Shown one piece after another: positions 22,898 to 34,745 of a stretch of DNA of 64,000 bases; within the stretch, counting starts at the first letter, position 1, and the number at the start of each line of letters is the position of its first letter. A program made the position numbers and the translations under genes. The DNA comes from Leptodactylus fallax (taxonomy: Eukaryota > Chordata > Amphibia > Anura > Leptodactylidae). A model generated the notes under the pieces. The model saw only the letters and a program-made list of their open reading frames with translations. It was not told the DNA's origin and did not search any database. The stretch spans positions 1,355,001-1,419,000 of the forward strand of contig CAMRHE010000359.1 in the NCBI GenBank assembly GCA_947044405.1, given 5' to 3'.

Positions 22898-22995
22898 CAA
22901 TGCCCCACGTTGTGGAGATGCAATATTTTTGACCTTTCAGAAATGCACCGGGAAAAAATTCTGTGCTTTACAGTCCCAGCACCAGGAATGAGAGT
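22898..22995. repeat. Left-end fragment of family B
   Basis: Reads CAATGCCCCACGTTGTGGAG then CACCGGGAAAAAATTC and TTTACAGTCCCAGCA, matching the outer arm of B. Truncated on its right. Confidence 0.5.
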
Positions 22996-24023
22996 GTATG
23001 TAATCTCGCCTCCACATTAAACAAACAAACTATACTTTTCGATGTATTTCTTTATTAGTCTTTAGGAAATAAGATGAATGTGTTCTGTATATAAATGCAA
23101 TATTTTTGTTATTGGTCTGCATATCAATTTTAAGATGATACTAAAAATTCTTTATGAATCAAACAGCTGATTTTGCAGGGGAAAGCTATGTCTAGCCAGG
23201 CCACTTCAGTGGAAATGTAGCATTACATGGTGGCATGCAAATGAATGGCCATTCCTGTAATACAAGGACAGCTTGAGTCCCCCAGAATGGTGGTGGGTAT
23301 GATGATGTTATGTAGAATTACTATTTACAGCTCTTCAGATGGCCTATAGCCTGAAATTGAAATATCTAAAGCTCATCATAAACATTAGATTTTCTTTGGC
23401 TGAAATAGATGATTTTAGCCATTTCAGCAGAGGTACGGGTGGCAGTCTGCCATGTAGATTCCAAAAATGTGTGTTTGCTGACCCAAAAACAGAGTGGTCA
23501 TGCTGGACATCATTGGTGTGTTTGGCATAATTGGCCACTTTTGGCTAACTTCCGCAGAATCACTGCATTTTTTTTACCACTTAAACTGTAACCCCAGTTT
23601 AGTTATTAATATTGATGCTGGGATCATTTATACAAACAATGATGGCTGTCCGCAATCCACAATGTATGGCCAGCCTTGTACATCTTAAAAATCACTTTCT
23701 TTGAATACATGCTTCTTGAATAAGAAAACTCCTCTGTTTGTAAAAATGTCATCCACACTATTCCACATTTTATTGCCATTGTTTGCAAAATCAACAGAAA
23801 AATCGGCAATCTCTGTAATATATTTTCATTCCTTCATTTTTCTTTGAGTTGTTTTCAATTCTTTTTCAGTTGATTTTTTATTTGGATCTGACCTGAATTA
23901 TTAACACGCTCTGCACATCATAAACACATGGATACCTAGGATGACAAAGCGGATTATTATATTAGTAGTTGAGTTCAGCCTATTTAGAACAATTGTAGAG
24001 TTGTGGTGTACAAGTGTAGATAT
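22996..24023. other. Unassigned AT-rich stretch
   Basis: No gene or repeat boundary recognised; short open frames on both strands overlap without domain signatures. Confidence 0.4.
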
Positions 24024-24420
24024 GGTTAAAGTGGACCTGTCAGCTCTACTGACATGGGAGAGGAAAATGGCTGGAATTATTTTTTGCAAATAGTATATAG
24101 TTTTAATGAGTGAGAACTTGTCAGTACCCCTTACACATCTGTATTAGGAAATACCTGTATTTTTCATGAAATTACAATGCTGAAGCGCTTTTTTGTCATA
24201 CTGATTTGCTGTTTCTTTTTTGTTATTCTTCTTAGACGTAATGAACAAATTGACATTCAGATACTACCAAGTGGAGGTGTGTTCTTATGCTGTATGACAT
24301 TGTCCAGTCAGAGCTGTGTAAGGACACACCCCTTTGACAAGTGGAATGGTATCCCCCAGTTGTCAATTTATTAATGAATTTTCTATATGCATAACAGAGG
24401 AACAGCACAATGTATAGTTT
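24024..24420. repeat. Dispersed repeat, family K
   Basis: Starts TTAAAGTGGACCTGTCAGC and later carries AACAGAGGAACAGCACAATG. The same order occurs at 27,712-28,002, so this is a dispersed non-coding family. Confidence 0.55.
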
Positions 24421-24454
24421 GTATAGTTAAAAGAATAATGATGAAAAATTATGT

Positions 24455-24751
24455 AAAGGGGTTTACAGTCTACGTAATTGATGGCCTATTCTTAAGATAG
24501 GCTATCAGTTCAAGATCAGTAGGGGTTCAACACCCGAGCTCTGGCCGTTTGAGGAGGGCTGCAGCCTCTTTAGTGCTTACTCTTAGTGCTTTCACTTGAA
24601 TGGGGCTTAGCTATGAACAGGCTATGCAGTGCTGCTGCTGCTTCATGCAGCTGATCTACAGGGAGCCTGTATGTTGCAACCCCACATATCTTCAATTGAT
24701 GACCTATTCTAAGGAATGGTCATCTCTTTAAAAGTCCTGGAAAACCCCTTT
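24455..24751. repeat. Foldback repeat, family F
   Basis: Left end AAAGGGGTTTACAGTC and right end CCTGGAAAACCCCTTT are inverted. Inner arms are GATGGCCTATTCTTAAGATA and TTGATGACCTATTCTAAGGA. Confidence 0.65.
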
Positions 24752-24903
24752 AACAGAGAACATATATTGTAATTTGTGTCATCAGCTCCTATCCAGACCT
24801 ATGTATCTCTATGGTTACAGATGGGAAAACAAACCCTGTGTAGTGTAATGCTGCAAAAATGATTGTGAATGTGTTTGCATGTAAGTCAGTAAGGCGCTTT
24901 ACA

Positions 24904-25084
24904 CCGGGGCCCCACGTTGCGTAAACACGGCGGGGAAAAAAGCAGCTTTTTACAGTGACAGCAAAGTGGATACGGGATTCTATGGGGAATCCTATCCCCA
25001 CTTTGTGGAAAAATATGCGCTGCGGAAACTATATGATTTCCCACAGCGATTTTTTGCTGCAGCCGCCAACGTGGGGCCTTAGCC
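24904..25084. repeat. Foldback repeat, family B, internally deleted
   Basis: Complete ends (CGGGGCCCCACGTTGCG and ACGTGGGGCCTTAGCC) flank a shortened 181-bp body. The palindromic centre is retained near GGATTCTATGGGGAATCC. Confidence 0.75.
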
Positions 25085-25180
25085 TTAGGGGCATTTCATA
25101 TTTGGAAACCATCCCAGAAGCCCTACAAAGTACTGTGAGTAGATTAATGTCAATTTTCGTGCTGACAGACTCCCTTTAAT
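25085..25180. repeat. Right-end fragment of the AGGGAGTCTG foldback family
   Basis: ACCATCCCAGAAGCCCTACA and GCTGACAGACTCCCTTTAA match the right half of the 21,188-21,693 repeat. Confidence 0.55.
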
Positions 25181-25885
25181 ATTAGAAAGTTGGCCCACAG
25201 AAAATCTCCAGGGTATCTCAACTTTACTATCAATACCTGCTATACATAAATACTGATATATATTCCTATAAGTTTACTAAGATGAGCTGCAGCTTAGGTC
25301 ATTGTGTCAGCCATTACATAGATGCTGGATGAAGATATAGAGCACAATACAGATGTGGCCTGCTGAGAAAAGTTTTAGAGAAATCTGTTTTTTTCCACAT
25401 AAACTATGCACCTGTGTGAGGAATACCATCTAATACAAAGACTGAGCTTGATCTATTATGCAGAATGTGTACTCAACATGTTCTCCAAGGAAACTAACAA
25501 AGAAAAGAGATTTATTTCTTCAGGCATTCTGTGTATTAATTGAAAATCTTTGTCATCTTAGCGAAATGCATCATTTATTCACCTGGTAAGCAGGAGGCGC
25601 AGAGAGCACAAGAGCTGTATGACAAGCTACTTCAGTAAGGTTCCTACCTGCTATCCATTTTACCCAACATTTTCATCTAGATTTTACTACTGCAGCTGCG
25701 GTGGATACAGGCTCGGCGTAGGAAGTGCTGCACCACAGTAGGCAATGATCCAATATGTCTGATATATCTTTGTGACTGACAATATTGTACCAGGGTACCC
25801 TGTGTCAATTGGACTTGGCTACAACCACTTAGGTTAGTAAAGTTTCTAAGACTGCAAGTTCTCATTTGTTTGGCATAAACCAGAG
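25181..25885. other. Unassigned stretch
   Basis: No recognisable gene or repeat boundary. Confidence 0.4.
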
Positions 25886-26400
25886 CTGTTATTATTTATA
25901 CTCTGTGGTCTCTTCAGATAATAATTGAAGACCCAGGGAAGGTGCAAGAACATAATAAACCATTATACTCACCTTCCTCACCTCCCCTGGGCTTCGGTGG
26001 TGGGTCTGGAGGTCCCTTGGTGTCCTCTTCTGGCCTGTTGGCTGATGTCACACACTCTGGGGTTACCCCTGAGGTCACAGAAGCCACATGGGATGCACCG
26101 GCATGATGCTTAGACGTTTGTTATAATGTTGCCGCACCTCCTCTGGGTGTCGTTTAATATACTCTTGGGTTTGAGAACATCTCAGAGTATAATAATGATT
26201 CATGGGTAACAAACCCCAAATGTTTCAGATTTAGGTGAGTCGACATGATGTTTATTTTGTTGCTTCTCCCCTGAGCCTCTATTTATTATACTCTGGGGTC
26301 TGAAGGGACTCCGGGATATGATAGTGATTCATATGTGATGAATCCAAGAAGTCTGGGGTTCAAGTTGAGCGCAAAACATTTGGAAGATTTGGGTTGAGAA
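25886..26400. repeat. Diverged repeat with TACTCTGGGGTCT modules
   Basis: Contains three copies of the TTATACTCTGGGGTCT-type module (near 25,895, 26,158-26,200 and 26,284-26,325). A central part (TATACTCACCTTCCTCACCT, TGGCTGATGTCACACACTCT) resembles 37,320-37,450 inside the hAT-type element. No termini could be fixed. Confidence 0.5.
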
Positions 26401-26504
26401 TTTATTTCCTCCTATGTGAAATGTGTTCTGGACAAAAAGGGCAACAACATGAAATTGGTTGACAATTTCCAGTTTAAAAGTCTAAACATTTTTCCAGTCA
26501 CTTT

Positions 26505-27052
26505 AAGGCTATTGCCCCATGTTGCAGAAACACAGCATTTTTTTGTTGCAGATCTTGCTGCGTTTTTGAGCCAAAGCCAAGAGTGGCTACAAAAAGAATG
26601 GAGAATGAATAGGAAGTACTTATACTTCTTCCTTCTGCTCAATCCACTTATGGCTTTGGCTCACAAAAACTGCAGCAAAATCTGGAACAAAAAAAGCTGC
26701 TTTTGGCTAAGGCCCCATGTAGCGGGCAGTAGTAAAAACGCGCTGTGGGAAAAACCACGGCAGCAATGCATCACTTTTTTTCCCACAGCGCATTTCACAG
26801 AACGTCCACAGCGGAAACCTTATACCTATAGGGAAACTGCCAGCGTTTCCGTAGGTATAATTGACAAGCTGTGATTTCCAAAACCGCAATGGTTTTGGAA
26901 ACCACAGTGTGTCCGCTGCATGTAGAATGGCATCCACTTTGCTGTGACTGTAAAATAGTGCGTTTTTTTTTCAGCATCGTTTCTGCCGCGGGCAAACTGT
27001 GGTGTTAACTCCACGTGAGGCCCCGGCCTGCAACATTGGGCCTCAGCTTAAA
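26505..27052. repeat. Family A foldback with a family B copy nested near its right end
   Basis: Family A starts after TTAA with GGCTATTGCCCCATGTTGCA. It runs through TTTTGAGCCAAAGCCAAGAG, a central palindrome and TGGCTTTGGCTCAC to AAAAAGCTGC at about 26,700. A complete B copy follows (26,705-27,028, GGCTAAGGCCCCATG to GTGAGGCCCCGGCC). After it come TGCAACATTGGGCCTCAGC and TTAA, which is the missing A right end. Confidence 0.7.
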
Positions 27053-27711
27053 AGTTTTTGTCAAATTTGTTTATGAAATGTCTCATCTGTTTATAGTTTG
27101 TAGAGTATATAATGCAACAAGAAAGCTACACAGATTTAGTTGTAGAAAAGAGAAAACCTTATTTCATAACATAAATATATTGGGGGTGGTGTGTGAATTA
27201 AATATAGAGAATGGCATTGGAGAAGAAATGGAATTGGATGGAAATAGGCCTGAAATGTGATTTTACAATAACATGGGACTAACTCATAACTAGATTTTAT
27301 CATAAGCTTTGCATGTGAAATAAATATGAGACAGTCGCTTCTACAGAAGAAAATTTCCCACTGACTGGTTCAATAACCTGAAATTATTGTGCAGTGGAGC
27401 GGAAGAGTAATCCTCTTGCTGATTTTAGGCTTCCATTAATTAAAAGCTGAAATATGCCTAATTACATACTGCTAAAAGTATAGGTTGGGATGAGCTGGTG
27501 TGTAAATTACTGAGTTTACTGTCTTATTATATTTCTCCTCCCATAAAGTTTATTCTAATTCATCTCTTCATCTGCTTCTCCACTTTGTAATAGCTCCAGA
27601 GCTGGTCTTCATAGACAGTATGATTTCCCTTTATGACTCTAGGTGACAGCTGGAACCAGTTATTCCTGCCCTTCTGTATTATGATAATGATTTTCAGCCT
27701 CATTTTGACAC
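27053..27711. other. Unassigned AT-rich stretch
   Basis: Nothing recognisable. Confidence 0.4.
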
Positions 27712-28002
27712 TTAAAGAGGAACTGTCACTTCTCCTGACATGTCTGGCTTTGTAAAAACATGTAATTCCCACAAACTAACTATTGTAAAGTATCTTTCCT
27801 TAGAGCTCTACGTTGTGCTGTTCTTCTGTAATTCCTCATAAATATTAATGAATAAATTGGCAACAACTGTAGATGTTTCCATTACGCTGTCTGCCGATGT
27901 AAGGACACCACTCCAACTGGTAACACCCAGTTATCAATTTATTCATGCTTTTCTAGGTGGACTAACAGAGAAACAGCACAATAAAAAGTCCTAATAAAAG
28001 TA
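27712..28002. repeat. Dispersed foldback repeat, family K
   Basis: Starts TTAAAGAGGAACTGTCACTT. Inner arms CGTTGTGCTGTTCTTCTG and GAGAAACAGCACAATAA are inverted. Related to 24,024-24,420. Confidence 0.55.
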
Positions 28003-28018
28003 CCCCATTGTAGTTATA

Positions 28019-28062
28019 TAGTGGGGAATACAAGTATTTATTGACCTTTTACAACCACCAAC
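28019..28062. repeat. Possible orphan Tc1 terminus
   Basis: TATAGTGGGGAATACAAGTATTTATTGACC resembles the CAGTGGGGAAAAAAAAGTAT outer end of the element at 5598 (the left 20 bases are the relevant part). No matching second end was seen. Confidence 0.3.
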
Positions 28063-28161
28063 AATCCTAGTTATTTTCATCATATAATTCTGGCAAAGCT
28101 GGAGTCATTTTGTCATTTGCCAAGGAATTGTAGTTCGTTTTGGTGTCTGATGTGCTAAATT

Positions 28162-28510
28162 AAAGGGAGTCTATCAGTGCCCCCAGCTACTTTAAAGTGG
28201 TCCCATAGTGCTGTAGATGCTGTTAGCAGAATAAAAACCATACCTTTCTTATATTTCAGAGCCCCAGGGATGTGGAGAAAAAGCACTTTTATTATTTATT
28301 CAAATAAGGATTTTGGAGCACAGGGGGAATTTTCTACTACTACTGAGCACTGCCGCATCATCACTAAACACACCCATCCTGCATTCAGCTGTGAGTTGAT
28401 CCTGGGCAGTGTGACTTGATCCTCCCACTGCCCAGGGGCACGGGCTGAATATGGAATGGGCATTTCATTTAATTTGAGACAATAAAATATCAATCAATTT
28501 TAACCTCTGG
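28162..28510. repeat. Dispersed TTAAAGGGAGTCT repeat
   Basis: Starts TTAAAGGGAGTCTATCAG, a typical foldback-repeat start in this window, and runs to about CAATCAATTTTAACC. The right end is not defined. No coding capacity. Confidence 0.45.
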
Positions 28511-28679
28511 TGCGCTTGATTATTCTTTCGTATTTATTCCCGAAACCACTTGACAGCACAGAGCGTAATTAGCATATCAGGACCCAAACCTAACTGTATG
28601 TATTACTTGGGAATGCTGTGAGTAGAGAAAACATTGCACCAGAATCAGTTGAGCGGCGCCTATTAAAGAACAGCGAAAT

Positions 28680-30191
28680 CGTGCGGACCTTCGGAACCTG
28701 CAAAAGGCGATCTTTCAGTTTATATGGCAATGTAAAAGACACCGTATACCTCACTCAGTTATGCTGGTGGGGATGGGGTGTGGGAGACTGGCTGTTCCGC
28801 ACCTATTGCACTACTATTGGGCAGTGCAGTTATGCTGTATCCCGTTTTGGTCGGCTATGCCGGCGTACACTAAATGGGTTGAAATGGAGAAGCTGTGGCT
28901 TGCACCCATGCATCCTAACGCTCTACTGTGGGTTGGCTCCCCCCCGCCCCCCTCTCTCCTACTCTGCTTGGCCCCATTCGCTTTACTAGGTCTGTGTGGT
29001 CCACCTGTTGCACTAGGTTCCCCCTGGTGTCTTCGCACTCCTCAGTGGTATCCATCCTGTTTAATCCTCTCTTGCTGGATAGTCTGTCCTCTGCTATGGT
29101 CAGGGTATGGTCCAGAGTTGGCCTTTTCCGGATTGCTGATATGGTAGACCCCGCGACACTGGAGCTCAGATTCTTTGATTATCTCATGTCTACCATGAAT
29201 CTTCCCTCCACTGAATGGCTTCACTACTCCCAGGTGGTCCATTTTGTTCACTCACTTCATGGGTCCCTTAAGGTTACTCTGCCCACTGCCTTTGAGAAGA
29301 TTTGTCGGGCGGGCATGTCTACTAGAGGACTTATTTCCTCTGTTTATCAGCTTCTGTCCTCCCATACTGAGGATTCCCTCTTGTGCCACCAATATATATC
29401 TAAATGGTAGGTGGCAGATTGTATGGTCTCGTGCCCAGAAGTGCTTTTCAATGTGTGACTTTTCGAGAAATCCAGTATAAGCTGTTGATGCACTAGTATC
29501 ATACCCCTGCTCTCCTTCACGCGTTGAACCCTGTGATTCCCCCAGGGTGTTGGCGCTGGTGGGTACCCTTCACCACATTTTTTGGACATGTCCTGTTATT
29601 CTGGGCTTCTGGAGGGAGGTTAAGGCTCTGACAGTTGCACTTTTAGTGAGGGTGTCCCCCTTGATCCCATTGTTTATCTCCTTGGCCTCCCCCGAGACGT
29701 CTGGGTAGGAGGGTATCCAGGCTTTTCCTATACCTTTGCACAGCGGCTAAGACTCTCATAGCTAAACATTGGAAGAGTGTAGCCCCCCCCTACTGGTCCT
29801 GAATTACTGGCCAGGATGAAGGATGTGCGGAGGCTTGAGTATCTGACTGTGAGTCTTAATAATACCATTGATGCCTTCCAGTCTATTTGGGCCCCCTGGA
29901 ACACTTACTGCACCCTGCAGGGCTTGTGATCCTGGACCTACCTCCCCCATTTCCTCCTCCTCTTTTTCCCCCCTGTTCTTTTCCTTTGTCTCATGTTTGT
30001 CTCCCCCCCTTCTCTTTTTGTTTGTTTTTTCATTTCCTTTTTCTCTCTTTTTAGTTGGCCCTTGGGCTTTGATTATGTGATTGCACTTCACTCTGTTTGG
30101 GGCTGTGGGTATCTGCCCCTCCCCTCCTGTTTCTATGTTTCTGTTTGGATTTTGTATTGAAAATATCTTTAATAAAAATTACAAAAAAAAA
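28680..30191 (+). mobile_element. 5'-truncated L1 (Tx1-like) LINE insertion
   Basis: A 1.5-kb insertion ending in AATAAAAATTAC and a poly-A tract. It is flanked by a 15-bp duplication with one mismatch (AAAGAACAGCGAAAT at 28,665-28,679 and AAAGAAAAGCGAAAT at 30,192-30,206). Truncated 5' end, A-tail and a 15-bp duplication are the signature of target-primed reverse transcription. The coding part is the C-terminal portion of ORF2. Confidence 0.85.
28690..29930 (+). pseudogene. L1 ORF2 C-terminal pseudogene
   Basis: Fragments of the L1 ORF2 C-terminal region in shifting frames. They include IFQFIWQCKRHRI near 28,708, LAVPHLLHYYWAVQLCCIPF near 28,790, WVEMEKLWLAPM near 28,880, HIFWTCPVI near 29,572 (the end-of-ORF2 aromatic and cysteine region) and LIAKHWKS near 29,757. 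The final frame ends at a TGA near 29,930. Frameshifts and stops occur throughout; reverse transcriptase and endonuclease domains are absent. The IAKHWKS region recurs in a diverged copy near 33,628. Confidence 0.75.
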
Positions 30192-30206
30192 AAAGAAAAG
30201 CGAAAT

Positions 30207-31187
30207 ATACAGCTCCCATCATAAATGCCGCTGTGCCTCAGTCTTGATCTTACTTGTGTGCAAGTTATACAATGTATTAATATGAATAAAATCCAGGAAT
30301 AGAGAAGGAGCAATAACAAGTAGCTTTTTAGTTTACCTAAGTTTGTTTTCAATCATTTCCAAATTAAAAAGACATAACAATGGGGTGTAACAAAACAGAA
30401 ACTTGCCACAGCCTTCTATATCTTTCAGATGTATTTTGCACCATTCGCATCACTTGCTTCCTTAGTGCTAAATGCCATGAAATTGAGAAAGAGGAAACAT
30501 GAATTTTGCACTTTTGTAGAATGGAGACATTATTTTTGCTATATTTTTTCTCCTACATGCATCTCACATGTCAATATATGATTAGAACTCACCAATACTA
30601 TAGATTCCTGCAAAATGAAGCGAGGCATAAATTGTATCTTATTGCATGGTGCTTTATGTTTTTTGTGTCAGTATAAGTGAATCTTATGGGGTTGTTTAAA
30701 GGGGTTATCTAGTAGGTATTTGCAGTAATACTCTTGGTGCAACCTGTCGCAACTTGTGTTCGCATTTGTATTGCAGCCACAACAATGCGCACCTGCATTT
30801 CTTGTTCATATTGTTTGTCTATTTGTTGTCCTTGTGCATTTGGGGGTGTGTGGCTAAACTCCATTTTGGTTCGTGCCCACCACCCATCTGCCCAAGGCTG
30901 GTTTCAATTAAAGGATAATATGGGTGAACTATACTCGCCTATTCATTCAGAGGCTACAAGTCTACAGAGAAGAGGCTGTTTGTGGTGTATGCTAGGCATA
31001 ATATGACTGAAATACACTTGCCCTATAATCATGGGAGGTCATGGCTATAAGAGGTGAGTCATTTTAGTGTATGGACCCATTTAATAGAGGTCACCTTTTC
31101 ATTGGTAGATGGGCTTAAATACAGTCTTATCAAAGTGTAAAAACCAAGAACCTCATTTTCATGTATTTTTATATACAGTATTTGCAG
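30207..31187. other. Unassigned stretch
   Basis: No gene, terminal repeat or other repeat boundary recognised. Confidence 0.4.
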
Positions 31188-31190
31188 TAA

Positions 31191-31611
31191 GGGTGGGTTC
31201 ACACCTGCGCTTGGTGTCCGTCCGTTGCCAATCCAGTGAAAATCTCGGCGAACTGGATTGGTGTCGGATACAGACCGGTCAGCGGCGCATTGGTTAAAAA
31301 CCCATTCATTTGAATGGGTTTTTAAAGCAGTGCTTGTGGTGTGCGCTTACACCCTCTGCGCTGCCAATCCTTTTTTTTTTCGTCGGAAACAAAAGTCGGA
31401 CAGGCAGGACTTCGTGTCCGACGAAAAAAAAAGGATTCGCAGCGCAGAGGGTGTAAGCGCACACCCGCGCACTGCTTTAAAAACCCATTCAAATGAATGG
31501 GTTTTTAACCAATGCGCCGCTGACCGGTCTGTATCCGACGCCAATCCAGTTCGCCGAGATTTTCACTGGATTGGCAACGGACAGACAGCAAGCGCAGGTG
31601 TGAACGAAGCA
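31191..31611. mobile_element. Near-perfect 421-bp inverted-repeat MITE
   Basis: The left arm (31,191 to about 31,390) and right arm (about 31,412 to 31,611) are almost exact reverse complements around a spacer of about 22 bases. Ends are GGGTGGGTTCACACCTGCGC and GCGCAGGTGTGAACGAAGCA. Both flanks carry TAA (31,188-31,190 and 31,612-31,614), compatible with the 3-bp target of PIF/Harbinger elements, but a 3-bp match is weak evidence. Open frames over it on both strands are by-products of the palindrome. Confidence 0.8.
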
Positions 31612-31614
31612 TAA

Positions 31615-33190
31615 TAGTGCTAGGGCAGTGCTGTTGAACTTTCGCACTTGCATCTAAGTGTCATAACATCAGCGCCCCCTATGACTGATAAGGTACAATC
31701 ACAGATTTCAGCAGGGACCCCTTGGTGTGTGATCTCAGTCACAGGCTAGAAGAGGACACGATGGGATTGCCAGACACTGCAAAGGAGCTGAGGAGACAAG
31801 ATGAGTATAAATGTTTATTATATTGCAAACACCTCCCCTGGGCCTCCACTCCTGAATCTCAGCTACTGCAAGTGCCAGTTCATTTTATTATTGCTCTTGT
31901 TGAAGCATAAGATCTAGTACCAGTCATCCTTTTGCTATATTTAAATAATATTTAACGTTACCCAGTGCTAACTTTCAAAGAAAATGACTTGGGTAGTTAA
32001 ACTCCTCTAAATCATACCTTCTGTATGCTGCCTTGCATATAAAATCAATATGTGTCGTATACAGTAGGGACTGGATAATATGCAGTAACATTAGAACTGA
32101 CATTATACTGTATACGAAGACTCTCAAAGAGCAAAGTGACCTTTAATGTCAATGAATAATCTTTCTGTGTTGTTGGCGTAATGGGTCAAAGCCTGGACCT
32201 TTACAATCCCTGGTGACTGAGGGAAGGAAGTCTGGACCTTTCAAGGTTATATTGTGATATTTACCAAGACTTCTCATTGCAAGGTTCTCCTGTTCTGTGT
32301 GAGGTTTGTTGTTAACTGTTCTGTGCACTCAATTCAGGTACATGCATCACAGCATACCATAACAATGGGTGTCCACTCGATATGTTTCTTCAATCTGACA
32401 GTCTTTTTTCTGTAATAGAGCTCTGCAGGAGTCTTTGTCTTGACTTCTTCTAGTGCCTTGTTTTTATTCTACACATAAGAGTGAAGATGTGAGAATCCTC
32501 TTTAAATGATTCTCCTAAGGCGATCTTGTCACAAAATGGTCTGCAGTATTGACATCAATTCATTTTTCTTAAGTGAGTGCTGGAAGTTATGATCTGAATC
32601 ATTCCAATTTTAGGTCTTATGGTTATTAAAATATTGGGATTTGCCTTCTTGAGATTTTTATGTTCCATGCACAGAACAGCAAGACTGTCCCAGTATTCCC
32701 TGTGGTGGCTCTATATCTGCGGGATATAGATGAATCTGAAGCCTGCAGGCAGTGTTATGGTGTTTAGCTCTTCATAAGAGCTTATTTGGGACATTTATGC
32801 TTCATTTAGCCAACTTAATATGTAGTGATCTGATGTTTTCAATGCTATAGAGAGTTGAATAATTTTAATACAGTCAATATAATTTAGTATTTATTATTAA
32901 TCATAATAATAATTACCTAAAACTTCTGAGGAAGCAGCAAACTGCTAACTCTAACTTTCTGCATAACTCAAACTTGGGGAAATGATAGGGCTATTCTGGT
33001 TTTATGTAAGTAAAATCCCTATAAAGTAAAACCCTTTATAATTGAAAAGTTCTACAAGTTTCCGATATTCTTTACATTTCAGTTACTTGTCATTTTCATA
33101 ATGTTCCTTTGCTTTCAGTAAACACTTTTGGTTATATTTGGGTACATTTAAACCTGTATAAAGCTAATCCTACGCTGAGCCTAGAAGAGG
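31615..33190. other. Unassigned stretch
   Basis: No recognisable gene or repeat end over about 1.6 kb. Confidence 0.4.
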
Positions 33191-33330
33191 ATACAGTTGT
33201 ATCCAGTTTAAGCAATGCTCTGTGGGCTACACTAATGCCTTGGTAGATTGCTACAATGTGTCAGTCTGGAGGCCATGCTGTTTAGCTCACAGAGCATTGC
33301 ATAGACTGGATACAATTCTAAAACAGGACT
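33191..33330. repeat. Short foldback
   Basis: TTGTATCCAGTTTAAGCAATGCTCTGTG on the left is mirrored by CACAGAGCATTGCATAGACTGGATACAA on the right; the shared 11-base arms CACAGAGCATTGC and GGATACAA are easy to see. No coding capacity. Confidence 0.6.
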
Positions 33331-33627
33331 AAAGAAGGTTCTCATTCACTGACAGCAAGCATCTTAATAATGATCAGAAATTGAAACTCAAACTATGCAA
33401 GTGACATCTGTAAAGACTATATGTTATATAACTTTTAAATATGTGTTTTAGACATTCAAAAAGGCCATGGCTCAGAGAAAAGGGGATGTGGCATTAAATG
33501 TGCCAAACTGCAAAATTGTATCAGAAAATATTGAATAATTAGCCTACCTCAGAAAATTGAGTTTTTTTGCTTTATCTTTCCAAATTCTTGTTGCAATATT
33601 AATTCAGTCCTCAAACATGTTGTTAAT

Positions 33628-33811
33628 GCTGATAGATCCTGTATTCCAGCTCTGTGGAAATCCCTTGCTTCTCCTTCTGGTTAACCTATTGGATACATAA
33701 TGTAGAGGACATACAGCCCATGAAGGACCTTACCACTTTCCTTGGGAATTCTATTGATTCCTTTGTTACCTCTTGGATTCCCTGTCTCAAGGACCTCATG
33801 AGATCCTGATA
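33628..33811 (+). pseudogene. L1 (Tx1-like) ORF2 C-terminal fragment
   Basis: Readable as the last ~60 residues of an L1 ORF2 protein: CIPALWKSLASPSG, then a small frameshift near 33,685, then YWIHNVEDIQPMKDLTTFL and SFVTSWIPCLKDLMRS followed by a stop. It is the same region as LIAKHWKS in the copy at 28,680-30,191. Old, isolated fragment with no visible tail. Confidence 0.6.
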
Positions 33812-34052
33812 GGGCCTAAGAGCACTTCCCTTAATTCATGACGCACTACCATAAAATTACCCCCAATCCCTCCATCTGCATTTTTCTATCCACCAACCAT
33901 CACCCCCCTTTATCATTTTTGCTCCTATGTTAGGTCAGCAGTTGAGACTTTGATAATATTAATAACTGATATCCTTCTGTATTAACATCACCTTGCCTTT
34001 AATAGCTGCCCATCTATTGCAACTTCCCCTTTGTTTTCTTTTTTTTCTCTCT

Positions 34053-34110
34053 AAGGCCACGTTTATACTACTGTTATTAACATCCATTGCTGTCAACCAT
34101 CATAGTCCCA
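34053..34110. repeat. Left-end fragment of the GGGGGAGTTCACACTAC foldback family
   Basis: GTTTATACTACTGTTATTAA and CATCCATTGCTGTC match the left arm of the 20,490-20,772 repeat. No right end. Confidence 0.5.
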
Positions 34111-34745
34111 CAGTACACAGGAAAACCATAAGAACGGAGGACAAACCAGAACAGAAGATACCCTCGCAGGAGCAAGCTAAGCTGGGAACCTATATTAATC
34201 AGACACATAGTTCCTGGAGGAGTGCATTTAACTAAAACCTGATGGTTAGGTTAGAAATTGGCTATTGAAGGAAAATCCAGTGCATGATGGCCTTTAAGAA
34301 TCCAAGAGATGTCATGCACCCTATGGGCTCAGAGCAAGAGGTGGGGGAGAAATCCTAATGTGCATGAGAAAGGGAAGAGTAGCGGCACTCAGAGGTGAGG
34401 AAGCCGGTGGCTGTCACTGCCTGAAGCACTGCATAGCTCACAAACCGCCAATTCTACATTTTCATTGATGTATTCCCTTTATCACTGTGCTGCTCTAGGA
34501 CCTGCAGGAGGATTTGGTGCCAAAGCCACTGTGACCAGAGAGGAGGGACTAAACACCATCTTATGCCTCCTCCACAGTGCCATCTCCAGATTCGGCTCCC
34601 CTGGTACAATGCATCAAGATATAAAGGCACCAAAACATATCAGCAGGCAGCATGTACTTTCTAGCCTGGCGCATACTTGCTACACTGTAGTCTTGTTCCT
34701 TGTTGATTTTAGGGATTTGTATGATCTGTTTTCTTCTAATGTTCT
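34111..34745. other. Unassigned stretch
   Basis: An open frame runs 34,465-34,986 and crosses into the hAT-type element, so it is not a gene. Nothing else recognised. Confidence 0.4.

Noticed and set aside
28761..29410. Several long open frames that might be taken for a host gene
   Set aside because: They overlap in different frames over L1 ORF2 remnants inside an insertion with poly-A and target duplication.
31258..31614. Open frames on both strands of 118 and 65 codons
   Set aside because: They arise from the 421-bp palindrome, and parts of the two products are the same because the arms are inverse.
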